Shown piece after piece: positions 53,018-61,650 of a DNA stretch of 64,000 bases. Position 1 is the first letter of the stretch, and every line of letters begins with the position of its first letter. The notes beneath the pieces were generated by a model. The model did no database searches and was not told the DNA's origin. It saw nothing but the letters and a program-made list of their open reading frames with translations. Source of the stretch: Candidatus Synechococcus calcipolaris G9 (GTDB lineage Bacteria > Cyanobacteriota > Cyanobacteriia > Thermosynechococcales > Thermosynechococcaceae); the NCBI RefSeq assembly GCF_029582805.1, contig NZ_JAKKUT010000002.1:62001-126000 (forward strand). Direction: 5' to 3'. The position numbers were made by a program, and so were the translations under genes.

Positions 53018-53545
53018 GTGAAGGGACTAAGCTACAGAACAATCCTGATCCTGGGTCTAGTCGTCGGCAGCGGATTGGCCCTAGGGGGTATTCAACCGGC
53101 TGTGGTAGCCTCACCCATGCCAAACCAGGCCTTAGTGAATGATCCGGCGGTAGCCCCTCTGCGCCTAGAACTTAGCCTATCGCGGAAACAAGTAACTCTT
53201 TTCCAAGGAACACGGCCCATTAAAACCTATCCGGTGGCCGTGGGGCGGCCCGGCTGGGAAACACCAACGGGGGTTTTTCAAGTCCAGTCGATGATTGAGG
53301 ATCCCGCGTGGAAGAATCCCTTTAATGGTTCTGTGATTGCGGGGGGCCATGCCCGAAACCCCTTGGGTCGTCGTTGGATTGGCTTTTGGAGTGATGGCAA
53401 AAACTGGATTGGTTTCCACGGCACACCCAATCCTGAATCCGTGGGCCATGCTGTTTCCCATGGTTGTGTGCGGATGCACAATCGCGATATTGAAGATTTG
53501 TTTGCAAGGATTACGATGGGAACGCCGGTGATTGTGGTGCGCTAA
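53018..53545 (+). CDS. L,D-transpeptidase (YkuD domain)
   Basis: This 175-residue exported enzyme cross-links peptidoglycan or attaches proteins to it. A signal-type hydrophobic stretch at residues 8-25 ([17 protein letters not shown]) is followed by the YkuD fold [34 protein letters not shown] and the active site SHGCVRM with Cys150, preceded by a conserved HG (residue 134). It starts with GTG 53018 after GGAG. The 3' end overlaps the convergent maf gene by 35 bp. Confidence 0.9.
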   Translation: MKGLSYRTILILGLVVGSGLALGGIQPAVVASPMPNQALVNDPAVAPLRLELSLSRKQVTLFQGTRPIKTYPVAVGRPGWETPTGVFQVQSMIEDPAWKNPFNGSVIAGGHARNPLGRRWIGFWSDGKNWIGFHGTPNPESVGHAVSHGCVRMHNRDIEDLFARITMGTPVIVVR

Positions 53546-54143
53546 GTCTTAGTCCTTCCGGGCCCAGTTCGTAGCCCAACTCCCCCAGAAGTCGTCGCAG
53601 CAGGGGTAAGCTCAAGCCAATGACGTTACTGGGAGTACCGACAATTTTCTCAACGAATAACCCCCCTTGGCCATCCAGGGCAAAGCAACCGGCACAGTTC
53701 AGGGGTTCGCCGCTGGCCACATAGTCCTTAATTTGGCGATCGCTCAGCCAGGCAAAGGTGACATCGGTTTCCTCAACGTCTACTAGGGTGAGATTTTGCC
53801 GGGTATCCATCAGGGCATGGCCCGTCAGAAGTTGCCCCGTTTCACCACGCATCTGTTGCCAACGGGAGATCGCCTGGGCTGGACTTTCAGGCTTTCCGTA
53901 GATCTGTCCCTTCAAGACCAAAATAGAATCACAACCTAAGACTAGGGCATCCCCGGAGTATTGACTGGCAACGATTTCCGCCTTACAGCGGGCTAAAATT
54001 CGTACCATTTCCGCTGGGGTCGCCGCCTGAACCACCGATTCATCAAAATGACTGGGACAGATCTGCGGCTGAAGACCAACTTGTTCCAATAGTTGCCGGC
54101 GGGCCGGAGAAGCAGAGGCAAGGATAAACGGTAGCATCGGCAA
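53511..54143 (-). CDS. maf: Maf nucleotide pyrophosphatase
   Basis: Maf proteins hydrolyse dTTP, UTP or modified nucleotides to their monophosphates and affect septum formation. It is 210 residues. N-terminal [18 protein letters not shown], the catalytic [10 protein letters not shown] (Asp), [10 protein letters not shown] and a C-terminal [10 protein letters not shown] are all present. Clade assignment (YhdE or YceF) was not attempted. It is convergent with the L,D-transpeptidase gene with a 35-bp overlap. Confidence 0.92.
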   Translation of the reverse strand: MPMLPFILASASPARRQLLEQVGLQPQICPSHFDESVVQAATPAEMVRILARCKAEIVASQYSGDALVLGCDSILVLKGQIYGKPESPAQAISRWQQMRGETGQLLTGHALMDTRQNLTLVDVEETDVTFAWLSDRQIKDYVASGEPLNCAGCFALDGQGGLFVEKIVGTPSNVIGLSLPLLRRLLGELGYELGPEGLRLSAPQSPAFPS

Positions 54144-54732
54144 TAACTAAAAACGAAACATCCCCACCCTAGCGGATCTAGGCATCCCAACTCTCCCCAT
54201 CGGGAAAGGAATTGTCACAGTCCAATTACTGATTAATTGAGCTATATTTAGGGAAATATTTAGGCTCATATATCTCATATATATAGATTATCAAACGTGA
54301 AGAATGGGCAGAATTAATCTGCATCAGCCCTACCTAAAAATCCGTGAATTAATCGGTTATTTCTTGGGAAAAACAACCCGCATCGAATATTTTTTGAGAA
54401 AATGATCTGTATTTCAGGTGATCTAAATCACTTAAACAGTCAGGAAATTGTAGAGAAACTCAAGAATTGATTATTTTTACTTATTGTTTACGAAGTCTTC
54501 ACAATTCCCTGAATCATTAATCGGCCAAGGATTTGCCAGAATTAGAGTTTTTTTATATTTTCAGAATGTTTATTATGAACAATAATTCCACCGATGCCCA
54601 AGCCCTAGGGTTCGTGATACGTTAAAGCAGTTCAACTTGTTGAGAGCAAACACGGTACTACTACGGCTTAAGTTCAATTTTGCTGAAGTACCGATGCTTA
54701 CCCCACTTGGATGACCTTTTTGACGGACGACT
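54144..54732 (+). promoter_or_regulatory. Long AT-rich leader/promoter region of rlpA
   Basis: 589 bp without a convincing gene between the divergent maf and rlpA. The left part is AT-rich with ATATATCTCATATATATAG. A GTGA-N6-TCAC palindrome is listed separately. The right part holds a predicted stem CGGTACT...AGTACCG (54652-54694) about 40-80 bases upstream of the rlpA start. A regulatory leader RNA is possible, but no known riboswitch consensus was recognised. Confidence 0.45.
54418..54431. promoter_or_regulatory. CRP-type binding site candidate
   Basis: A GTGA-TCTAAA-TCAC palindrome matches the core of the cAMP-receptor-protein operator (TGTGA-N6-TCACA, used by cyanobacterial SYCRP1), though the outer T and A are missing. 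It lies 302 bp upstream of rlpA. Whether it is used is unknown. Confidence 0.35.
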
Positions 54733-55695
54733 ATGAAGAAACATTTGTACATTGGACTAGCCACAACAGCGTTAACGGTGTTTGGACTCCTCTCCTCTAG
54801 TCAAGCCAATGAAGAACTGCGTTCCCGCTCATCTCAATTGGTTGATGGCTCAGACAATCAAAGCCAACTCACAACAGCTAGTAAAGTTGGTGAACGGCAA
54901 ACTCCGGTAACATCATCTCCTTCCCGGGCGATCGCCAAAATTCACAACCATGATTTATCCGGTCGGGATGCCGCTACGGTTTATCTGCGGGGAATTCCTG
55001 TCTTGACCTTTGTGGGCAACCTCACCACCACAACCAATTCGGTCAAAGTCGCCAATCTCACTGGTGTAACTCAGCAATCCACCACATCCAACCTATCCGA
55101 GACAGCCCAACAAGCTACGACCTTGGCGGCTCGTCTGAACCAGCTTCACCAAAAGGGCTTTGATGCCAATCTCATCCAGGTACGTTGGCAGCCGGAAGAA
55201 AAAGCCTATCTCATCTATGCCGATAAGGAGCATCTGCTCACCCTTGGGGATCACACGATTTTGCCCCAGGCCAATCAAGATAGCCAGGAAAATGCCCTGC
55301 GGATTACCAATCTGATTCGGCGACAGTTGGGGAATGCCCCTGCCTTGACTGCCGTTACCGGTGCGGAAAATAACACCACCACGGTGGCGGTGGGGCCGAT
55401 TCGGATGCAGATGACGGGGGTTGCCTCCTGGTATGGCCCTGGCTTCCATGGGAATCGCACCGCCAATGGTGAGCGATTTGACCAGTACGCCATGACCGCT
55501 GCCCACCGAACCTTGCCCTTTGGAACCAGGGTGCGGGTCACTAACCTCAGTAATGGGCGATCTGTGGTGGTACGAATTAACGATCGCGGCCCCTTTAGTC
55601 CCGGACGCTCCCTTGATTTATCCAAGGGAGCCGCCTCTGCCATTGGCATGATTGGTGCCGGTGTGGGTACAGTGCGAATGGATATTCTTGAGTAA
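54733..55695 (+). CDS. rlpA: RlpA-like septal lytic transglycosylase
   Basis: This 320-residue exported protein begins with a signal peptide ([20 protein letters not shown], cleavage near SSSQA). A ~200-residue low-complexity/alpha-beta region precedes the C-terminal double-psi beta-barrel: [57 protein letters not shown]. RlpA proteins cleave denuded peptidoglycan or organise the septum. The E, H and D residues at these motifs support activity. It has an unusually long leader (see the preceding entry). Confidence 0.9.
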   Translation: MKKHLYIGLATTALTVFGLLSSSQANEELRSRSSQLVDGSDNQSQLTTASKVGERQTPVTSSPSRAIAKIHNHDLSGRDAATVYLRGIPVLTFVGNLTTTTNSVKVANLTGVTQQSTTSNLSETAQQATTLAARLNQLHQKGFDANLIQVRWQPEEKAYLIYADKEHLLTLGDHTILPQANQDSQENALRITNLIRRQLGNAPALTAVTGAENNTTTVAVGPIRMQMTGVASWYGPGFHGNRTANGERFDQYAMTAAHRTLPFGTRVRVTNLSNGRSVVVRINDRGPFSPGRSLDLSKGAASAIGMIGAGVGTVRMDILE

Positions 55696-55745
55696 TTTGA
55701 ATCTAGATTGATGTCTAGGAAAAATCTAACTATAAATCGGGGGGT

Positions 55746-56381
55746 GTGATGACATCTCCCTTTTTTTCGGAGTCGGATATTTCCCTACCCACCTCGTCCC
55801 TACCAATATTTCCCTTACCGGTGTTGGTTGTCGCCAGTCACAATACAGGTAAGTTAGGAGAGTTTCAAACCTACTTGCAGCCCTTGGCCACCGAGGTTTT
55901 GGCGATGCCCCAGGACTTAGACATTCCTGAAACCGAATCTACGTTTCTGGGGAATGCAGCCCTTAAGGCGAAAACGGTGGCTCTAGCCACCCAACAGTGG
56001 GCGATCGCCGATGATTCCGGTTTAGAAGTCAGGGCATTGGCCGGGGCACCGGGTCTCTATTCAGCCCGTTATGGTTCAACAGATCAAGAACGAATTGAGC
56101 GACTACTGCGAGAATTGGCTGGCCAGGGCGATCGCTCAGCAAGGTTTGTTTGTGTTTTAGCCTTGGCAAATCCGGCGGGGGAGATCGTGGCCCACTGTGA
56201 AGGGGAGTGCCTGGGCGAAATTTTAGAGGCACCACGGGGAACGGCCGGCTTTGGCTACGATCCAATTTTCTTTGTGCCGAGTATGGGCCTCAGTTTTGCT
56301 GAAATGGAGCCAGAGATGAAGCAGCAGGTCAGCCACCGGGGTCAGGCCCTCCAGCATTTTTTAGCTCAGATGAATCCCTAG
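55746..56381 (+). CDS. rdgB: Non-canonical purine NTP pyrophosphatase (RdgB/HAM1)
   Basis: This enzyme hydrolyses ITP, dITP and XTP to keep deaminated purines out of DNA. Motifs: VVASHNTGKLGEF, ESTFLGNAALKAKTVA, ADDSGLEVRALAGAPGLYSARYG, GFGYDPIFFVP, MKQQVSHRGQAL. About 25 N-terminal residues are extra (starting from GTG 55746 or ATG 55749); a later start at the conserved block is also possible. It follows rlpA by 50 bp on the same strand. Confidence 0.93.
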   Translation: MMTSPFFSESDISLPTSSLPIFPLPVLVVASHNTGKLGEFQTYLQPLATEVLAMPQDLDIPETESTFLGNAALKAKTVALATQQWAIADDSGLEVRALAGAPGLYSARYGSTDQERIERLLRELAGQGDRSARFVCVLALANPAGEIVAHCEGECLGEILEAPRGTAGFGYDPIFFVPSMGLSFAEMEPEMKQQVSHRGQALQHFLAQMNP

Positions 56382-56514
56382 TTAGGCTTCTTAGCTCTTG
56401 GTTAGGGCAGTTCTTCAAAGCTTCTGACTCGTAGTATTTAGCGTGAAGAGCAACAGGCTAAAATAGAGTAGCCTTGCCGCGAGCAGTCGCATGGCAAGAG
56501 TATATTTAGATACC

Positions 56515-56754
56515 TGACCCTGACTGAAAAAAGTGGACAAACTCCAAGAGTCGCCAATGAAGGAGAATGTCCAAATGAGTCAAAAACCAAGACGAACATT
56601 TACTGCCGAACAAAAAGCTCAAGCTGTGGCAATTGTGAAACAGTCAGGCAAGCCGATCAGCCAAGTGGCCCAGGAAATGGGTTTGACAGAAAGTGCCCTA
56701 CGCCAATGGGTCAAACAAGCAACCATTGACCAGGGTGGTGGCAACCAAGGAGCA
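56515..56754 (+). mobile_element. Truncated IS3-family left end (240 bp)
   Basis: This segment repeats the first 240 bp of the intact IS3-family element at 29959-30198 without indels and with five substitutions. It begins with the same TGACCCTGACTGAAAAAAGT end and covers the promoter and the helix-turn-helix part of orfA. Homology stops at AAGGAGCA, after which the sequence is unrelated. The resulting 5' orfA runs on into the downstream DNA and is not a functional gene. Confidence 0.92.
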
Positions 56755-57068
56755 CAAAACTCATTCATCGTCGGTGTCAATTGCTTAAACCCAGCGTGCC
56801 CAGATGGGATGGGAAAGTCTGCCCAGCCTAAAGCATCTTTAGCTTGCTTGAGTCAGTATTCAACTCAAGCCCTAAAGCCGTAGTGGTTGCCAATCTCTTG
56901 AAGTTTGACCCTTGGAGCCGCGATATCGCGGTGCCCTTGAGGCACTCCATATATTTCATGCCTCGAACTGCTCCAGGTGGACGCTATAGCGTGTACCGTC
57001 TTTGAACAATATTGCGTACAGTGGAGGTATGGCAATCAATCCTTAGAATTGATCCACGAGGCCCGACG
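56755..57068 (+). other. Hairpin-rich stretch, possible IS605/TnpB guide-RNA remnant
   Basis: 314 bp without a gene. It contains four strong hairpins in a row: CTTTAG...CTTGAGT / ACTCAAG...CTAAAG (56837-56877), CCGCGATATCGCGG (56918-56931), GTGCC-CTTGA-GGCAC (56931-56945) and ACGCTATAGCGT (56981-56992, with flanking GGT/ACC). The first resembles the 3' segment of a TnpB gene overlapping its guide RNA in cyanobacterial IS200/IS605 elements, and a frame ending QALKP stops right behind that hairpin. This is based on shape, not a database match. Confidence 0.35.
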
Positions 57069-57671
57069 ATGGAAAAACTCGCACCTGCTCACTATCCCAT
57101 TCAAGACCTAATTCAAAGACGCTGGAGTCCGCTAGCCTTTAGAGATCGCCCAATCCCCATGACTGATTTAGCGCGACTGTTGGAAGCCGCCCGCTGGTCT
57201 CCCTCATCCTATAATGAACAACCCTGGGTCTTTTTGGTAGCAGAAAAATATATCAATCCAACGGGATTTAATAAGTTGCTAAGTTGTTTGGTAGAAGCGA
57301 ATCAGGTTTGGGCCGCCCGTGCCCCCGTTTTGATGATCGGTCTAGCAAAAAATCATTTTGCCCACAACAATACCGTAAACCGCCATGCCTTCTATGACTT
57401 GGGCGCGGCAGTGGCCTATTTAACCCTGCAAGCCATGGATTTAGGGATTTACGTTCATCAAATGGCTGGCTTTGATCCCGTAAAAACCCGTGAGGTTGCC
57501 CAAGTTCCCAGTAGCCATGAACCGGTTGTGGCGATCGCCCTAGGATATTACGGTGAGTTATCCAGCTTACCCCCCAACTACCAAGAGCGAGAACGTGGCC
57601 CCCGAAATCGCAACCCCCTCAAAGACATTGCCTTTAGGGATACCTGGGGCGATTCCTTTCCCCTGCCCTAG
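57069..57671 (+). CDS. Nitroreductase family protein
   Basis: This 200-residue FMN-dependent NAD(P)H oxidoreductase belongs to the nitroreductase superfamily. Conserved motifs: RRWSPLAFRDRPIP (FMN phosphate), AARWSPSSYNEQPWVFLVA, FYDLGAAVAYLTLQAMDLGIYVHQMAGFD and VAIALGYYG. The substrate is not predictable. ATG 57069 is chosen; an in-frame upstream start at 57012 lies within the hairpin-rich region. It follows the IS fragment. Confidence 0.88.
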   Translation: MEKLAPAHYPIQDLIQRRWSPLAFRDRPIPMTDLARLLEAARWSPSSYNEQPWVFLVAEKYINPTGFNKLLSCLVEANQVWAARAPVLMIGLAKNHFAHNNTVNRHAFYDLGAAVAYLTLQAMDLGIYVHQMAGFDPVKTREVAQVPSSHEPVVAIALGYYGELSSLPPNYQERERGPRNRNPLKDIAFRDTWGDSFPLP

Positions 57672-57758
57672 AACCCAATCATCGACGCTAAATCAATTAA
57701 AAGCAACACATTCATCAATTCATCAATACTTAATTCATTAACACTTAGGAGGTCAACC

Positions 57759-58496
57759 ATGCCCCAAACCCTACCCACAACTCACCTGTATCCTGCCCAG
57801 GATCGTGGTCAAGAACAACGGGATTGGCTGAACAGCTATCATACGTTTTCCTTTGGTCGTTTTTATGATCCCCAGCGCATGGGATTTGGCAGCCTACGGG
57901 TGATTAACCATGATTTTGTTGCTCCTAAGGGCGGGTTTCCCACCCACAGCCACCAGGATATGGAAATTCTCACCTATGTCCTGCGGGGCCAATTGGAGCA
58001 CCGCGATAGTTTGGGGAATGGGGCGGTGATTCAACCAGGGGAAGTGCAAATTATGAGTGCGGGTACTGGCATTACCCACAGCGAATTTAATCCCTCGGCC
58101 ACGGAACCGGTGGAACTCCTGCAAATTTGGGTTCTACCTGAGCGAGATCGCCTCAGCCCCCGCTACGATCAACAACCCGTGATGGTACGCCATCAACCCA
58201 ATCAGTGGCATTTAATTGCGGCACCGGAGGGAGACAATGGGGCGGTGATTGTGTATCAAAAAATCCGAGTCTTGGCAACAATTTTGACGGCGGGACGTTC
58301 CTTAGACTACACCCTAGGGGCCAGCCATCGGGCCTGGTTACAAATTGCCCAGGGAACCGTAGAGATGAATGGTCAAGTCCTCCATCAGGGGGATGGGTTA
58401 GCCATCTATGGACCGGGGGATTTAACCTTGACGAATCCCAGTTCTGATCAAGACGCAGAGGTTTTACTTTTTGATCAGTTTGACTCGGCGAGCTAG
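57759..58496 (+). CDS. Pirin family protein (YhaK/YhhW type)
   Basis: This 245-residue bicupin of the pirin family includes the characteristic SYHTFSFGRFYDPQRMGFGSL, GGFPTHSHQDMEILTYVLRG, LEHRDSLGN and QIMSAGTGITHSEFN, whose His and Glu residues bind a metal. Pirins of this type often show quercetin 2,3-dioxygenase activity in vitro, but the biological role is uncertain. An AGGAGG site sits 8 bases before the ATG at 57759. Confidence 0.9.
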   Translation: MPQTLPTTHLYPAQDRGQEQRDWLNSYHTFSFGRFYDPQRMGFGSLRVINHDFVAPKGGFPTHSHQDMEILTYVLRGQLEHRDSLGNGAVIQPGEVQIMSAGTGITHSEFNPSATEPVELLQIWVLPERDRLSPRYDQQPVMVRHQPNQWHLIAAPEGDNGAVIVYQKIRVLATILTAGRSLDYTLGASHRAWLQIAQGTVEMNGQVLHQGDGLAIYGPGDLTLTNPSSDQDAEVLLFDQFDSAS

Positions 58497-58552
58497 GTAC
58501 TCGGCGAAAAGGTAACTTGGATATATTGAAGACCCAAAGTTAGGCTACCCCG

Positions 58553-59257
58553 ATGGCGATCGCCCCTGCCTCTGTTATTCATTACCCCAGCCGAGATGGC
58601 AAGCCCGTGGCGGAAACCTACGATCATCTCTATGCCCTGCTCACCACCCTAGAGGCTCTAAAGCAGTACCTCCAACATGAACGGGGAACCGTCCTCGCCA
58701 ATCAGTTTCTCTACTATGCCCAGGGCTATCCTCGTTTACGGGTGGCTCCAGATGTGATGGTTATTTTTGGCGTTGAGCCGGGGGGGCGGGATAATTACAA
58801 AGTGTGGGAAGAAGGGCATGTTCCCCAGGTTATTTTTGAATTTACCTCCCCTAGTACCCGCAATGAAGACACCGGCTTTAAGTACCAACTCTATGAACAA
58901 TTGGGGGTTCAGGAATACTGGCTCTTTGATCCCAAAGCTGAATGGCTCACGGAACAACTGCAAGGGTATCACCTCATCCATGATCTCTATCGCCCCGTTG
59001 AACCCCAGGCCGAATCCGGTCGGTTCTATAGCCCAAGACTCAAGCTCTTCCTCAGGGCTGAGGGGAAACTCCTGGGATTTTATAACAGTGTTACTGGCGA
59101 AAAGCTTTTAACCCCTGGGGAATTAGCGACGGAACTGGATGCCGAAGTGACGCGGCGTTTAGAAGCAGAGGCACGGGCAGAGGAATTGGCACGCCTGCTC
59201 AAACGCTATCAGGAAAAATTTGGAGACCTACCGGAGAATGGCCATGCTAACGGATGA
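58553..59257 (+). CDS. Uma2 family protein (DUF820, PD-(D/E)XK fold)
   Basis: This 234-residue protein is of the large cyanobacterial Uma2/DUF820 family, predicted restriction-endonuclease-fold nucleases that occur in many copies per genome. The core reads RVAPDVMVIFGV, VIFEFTSPSTRNED, YEQLGVQEYWLFDP and a C-terminal coiled stretch (ATELDAEVTRRLEAEARAEELARLLKRY). The Asp and Glu of the fold are present (DVMV; FEF), with Ser following where a Lys is often found. Its 3' end overlaps cobO by 14 bp. Confidence 0.88.
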   Translation: MAIAPASVIHYPSRDGKPVAETYDHLYALLTTLEALKQYLQHERGTVLANQFLYYAQGYPRLRVAPDVMVIFGVEPGGRDNYKVWEEGHVPQVIFEFTSPSTRNEDTGFKYQLYEQLGVQEYWLFDPKAEWLTEQLQGYHLIHDLYRPVEPQAESGRFYSPRLKLFLRAEGKLLGFYNSVTGEKLLTPGELATELDAEVTRRLEAEARAEELARLLKRYQEKFGDLPENGHANG

Positions 59258-59846
59258 ACAACATCGTCAAAAAATGCAGCAGCGCAAGCAGGTTCAAACC
59301 CAACGGTTAGCGGAGCGCACCCTGGAAAAAGGTCTCGTCATTGTGCATATGGGAAATGGCAAGGGCAAAACCACGGCGGCCCTGGGTATGGTGCTGCGGT
59401 CCTTGGGTCATGGCTATCGGGTTGCCATTATTCAGTTTATTAAGGGAGCCTGGGAACCTGCGGAGAAAGCGGCCTTGAGTCATTGGCCCGATCAACTGGT
59501 GTTCCATGCCATGGGGGAAGGCTTTACCTGGGAAACCCAAGACCGGCAGCGGGATATTGCAAATGCTGAGGCTGCTTGGGAACGGGCCCTCGACTATCTT
59601 TCCCAGCCGGACTATCGCTTAATCCTCCTGGATGAAGTGAATGTTGCCCTGAAGTTGGCCTATCTCTCCCCGGAAAAGGTTTTAGCTGGACTCAGGACAA
59701 AGCCGGAACAGACCCACGTTATTTTGACGGGCCGGGGAGCACCACCGGAATTAGTTGACGCGGCTGATCTGGTGACGGAAATGACCCTGATCAAACATCC
59801 CTTTCGGGAACAGGGCGTTAAGGCCCAGGCAGGGATTGAATTTTAG
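59244..59846 (+). CDS. cobO: Cob(I)yrinic acid a,c-diamide adenosyltransferase (CobO/BtuR)
   Basis: This enzyme transfers adenosine from ATP to the cobalt of corrinoids in B12 synthesis. It is 200 residues. The P-loop GNGKGKT is at 37-43; further motifs are GLVIVHMGNGKGKTTAALG, VAIIQFIKGAW, ILLDEVNVALKL and LTGRGAPPELVDAADLVTEM. GGAG eight bases upstream supports ATG 59244. The upstream Uma2 gene overlaps by 14 bp. Confidence 0.93.
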   Translation: MLTDEQHRQKMQQRKQVQTQRLAERTLEKGLVIVHMGNGKGKTTAALGMVLRSLGHGYRVAIIQFIKGAWEPAEKAALSHWPDQLVFHAMGEGFTWETQDRQRDIANAEAAWERALDYLSQPDYRLILLDEVNVALKLAYLSPEKVLAGLRTKPEQTHVILTGRGAPPELVDAADLVTEMTLIKHPFREQGVKAQAGIEF

Positions 59847-59865
59847 TTTTGGTTGCTGGGGAGGT

Positions 59866-60516
59866 TCACGGAATATCAACAAAACCAGATAGACCCAGAA
59901 GAATTAATACACAGGCCGCAGAAAATTCAAGTTTATTCCCAACCATGGCTGGGCTGTAACTCATCAGTTGGCGGCCAAACCAAAAGCCACCGCCAATAAA
60001 AAGCAGACTGGATAAAAAACTAAAAATGGTTGCACCTAAAATATTTAAGCCTGCTAAACTCGCAGCAACACCAGTGCCCACATTGGTGAGGGTCAACGCA
60101 AGGCCAAGGGCGATCGCCTCTGGGATGGTGAGCGGATTCAACCCCTTGGCGGGAAGGGTGGCCTCATCACCCGTTTGCCCATGTTGATTATGCTGAGTAT
60201 TCTGTTGGCATAAACTAAACAATCCGGTCGTTCCCAGATAGATCAAAAGACCATTCCCTAGGTGATGGGCTAGGGTAAGGGGTAAGACCTGACTGACAAC
60301 GCCGCCCAAGTGCATTGATAGGTAGGTGCTGATGCCTGAGAGCAGGGCGATCGCCAAATTTGCCGAAAAACGAATGGTGAGTTGGCGAACCCCATAAGCA
60401 ATTCCAAGGGTTAAATTATCTAGATTGGTTGCCATGGCAAACAGACTACAGGAGATCACCAGTTCCATTACCATGATGGGATCGCGGATCACGGCCCCCA
60501 GTCCATCTATAGTCAT
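59866..60516 (-). CDS. YtaF/MntP-like membrane protein (DUF204)
   Basis: This 216-residue protein has about six hydrophobic segments and two inverted DUF204 repeats (ATNLDNLTLGIAYGVR; EAIALGLALTLTNVGTGVAASLAG). The NLDN and TNVGTG sites match the acidic/polar motifs of the YtaF/MntP family. MntP exports Mn2+ in some bacteria, while YtaF-type members have no firmly known substrate. It lies 22 bp from mrp on the same strand. Confidence 0.8.
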   Translation of the reverse strand: MTIDGLGAVIRDPIMVMELVISCSLFAMATNLDNLTLGIAYGVRQLTIRFSANLAIALLSGISTYLSMHLGGVVSQVLPLTLAHHLGNGLLIYLGTTGLFSLCQQNTQHNQHGQTGDEATLPAKGLNPLTIPEAIALGLALTLTNVGTGVAASLAGLNILGATIFSFLSSLLFIGGGFWFGRQLMSYSPAMVGNKLEFSAACVLILLGLSGFVDIP

Positions 60517-60538
60517 TCCCCAGTTGTCCTTGGGCGTT

Positions 60539-61615
60539 CTAGGCCGGAGTCAGGGCTGCCACGGAAACACGCGCTGCCACCTGTTGGGCGATCGCCCGTA
60601 GTGCTTTAGCGGAGGCAGAGTCAGGATAGTTCAAGAGAATGGGTAAACCGGAATCTCCCCCCTCGCGCACGGCCGGTTCTAAGGGAACTGACCCCAAGAG
60701 GGGAACCCCCAGTTCTTCAGCGAGGGATTCACCGCCGCCAGAGCCGAAAATATCGTAGCGGCGATCAGGTAAATCGGGGGGAATAAAGTAGCTCATGTTC
60801 TCAACCAGGCCGAGAACGGACACCCCTAGCTGCTGAAACATTCTCAGGCCCCGCCGCGCATCTAAGAGGGATACGGATTGGGGGGTGGTGACAATGACCA
60901 CACCCGCCATGGGCACAGCTTGGGCAAGGGTGAGTTGGGCATCGCCCGTTCCGGGGGGAAGATCCACGATCAGATAGTCTAGGTTGCCCCAATCGGTTTG
61001 GTAGAGAAATTGGCGAATAATACCATTCAACATTGGCCCCCGCCAAATCACCGGCTGATCTCGATCAATTAAAAAGCCCATGGAAACCATTTTGATGCCG
61101 TGGTTTTCCGCTGGCTCTAGAATATCGCCCCCGGCTTCTTTGCGGACTTCGACGATCGCCCCCTCCAGACCCAGCATCGTCGGCACATTGGGGCCATAAA
61201 TATCGGCATCGATCATGCCCACGGCTGCCCCCGCTTCCGCTAGGGCCACGGCAATATTGACCGCCACCGTACTTTTGCCCACGCCCCCTTTCCCACTGGA
61301 AACGGCAATAATATTTTTGACACCTTTTAGGTCGGTGCGATCGGGGACGCTTTTTTGCTGGGGTGTTTCGGCGGTGACATCCACGGAAATATGATTTACG
61401 CCGGGGAGGGTCTGGATTGCTTTTTTACAGTCTTCAACAATAAATTCCCGCAGGGGGCAGGCAGGGGTGGTGAGAACAAGGGTAAAGCTCACGTTCCCAT
61501 CGGCGATCGCCACATTGCGGATCATATTGAGTTCGACGAGGGAGCGGCGCAGTTCCGGATCCTCCACCGGCCGCAAAACCTTTAGAACAGATTCAATACT
61601 TAAAACCTCTGCCAT
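60539..61615 (-). CDS. mrp: Mrp/NBP35 family iron-sulfur carrier ATPase
   Basis: This is a P-loop ATPase thought to hold and deliver Fe-S clusters. It is 358 residues: an N-terminal DUF59/MIP18 domain (VLKVLRPVEDPELRRSLVELNM, with Cys in TTPACPLREF) and the ATPase with SSGKGGVGKSTVAVN (Walker A), DADIYGPNVPTMLG, VDLPPGTGDAQLT and ENMSYF. The C-terminal CxxC that holds the cluster in ApbC is replaced here (IPPDLPDRRYDIFGSGGG), as in other cyanobacterial/chloroplast Mrp proteins. It is cotranscribed with the YtaF-like gene. Confidence 0.92.
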   Translation of the reverse strand: MAEVLSIESVLKVLRPVEDPELRRSLVELNMIRNVAIADGNVSFTLVLTTPACPLREFIVEDCKKAIQTLPGVNHISVDVTAETPQQKSVPDRTDLKGVKNIIAVSSGKGGVGKSTVAVNIAVALAEAGAAVGMIDADIYGPNVPTMLGLEGAIVEVRKEAGGDILEPAENHGIKMVSMGFLIDRDQPVIWRGPMLNGIIRQFLYQTDWGNLDYLIVDLPPGTGDAQLTLAQAVPMAGVVIVTTPQSVSLLDARRGLRMFQQLGVSVLGLVENMSYFIPPDLPDRRYDIFGSGGGESLAEELGVPLLGSVPLEPAVREGGDSGLPILLNYPDSASAKALRAIAQQVAARVSVAALTPA

Positions 61616-61650
61616 AGATTCCCCTTACGTCACCTTGGCGATCGTACCAT

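Noticed and set aside
54590-54732. Possible c-di-AMP (ydaO-type) riboswitch upstream of rlpA
   Set aside because: The conserved core of that riboswitch was not seen; only a simple stem is supported.
56533-56883. Open frame through the IS fragment
   Set aside because: It is a chimera of the orfA 5' end and unrelated downstream DNA, not a gene.
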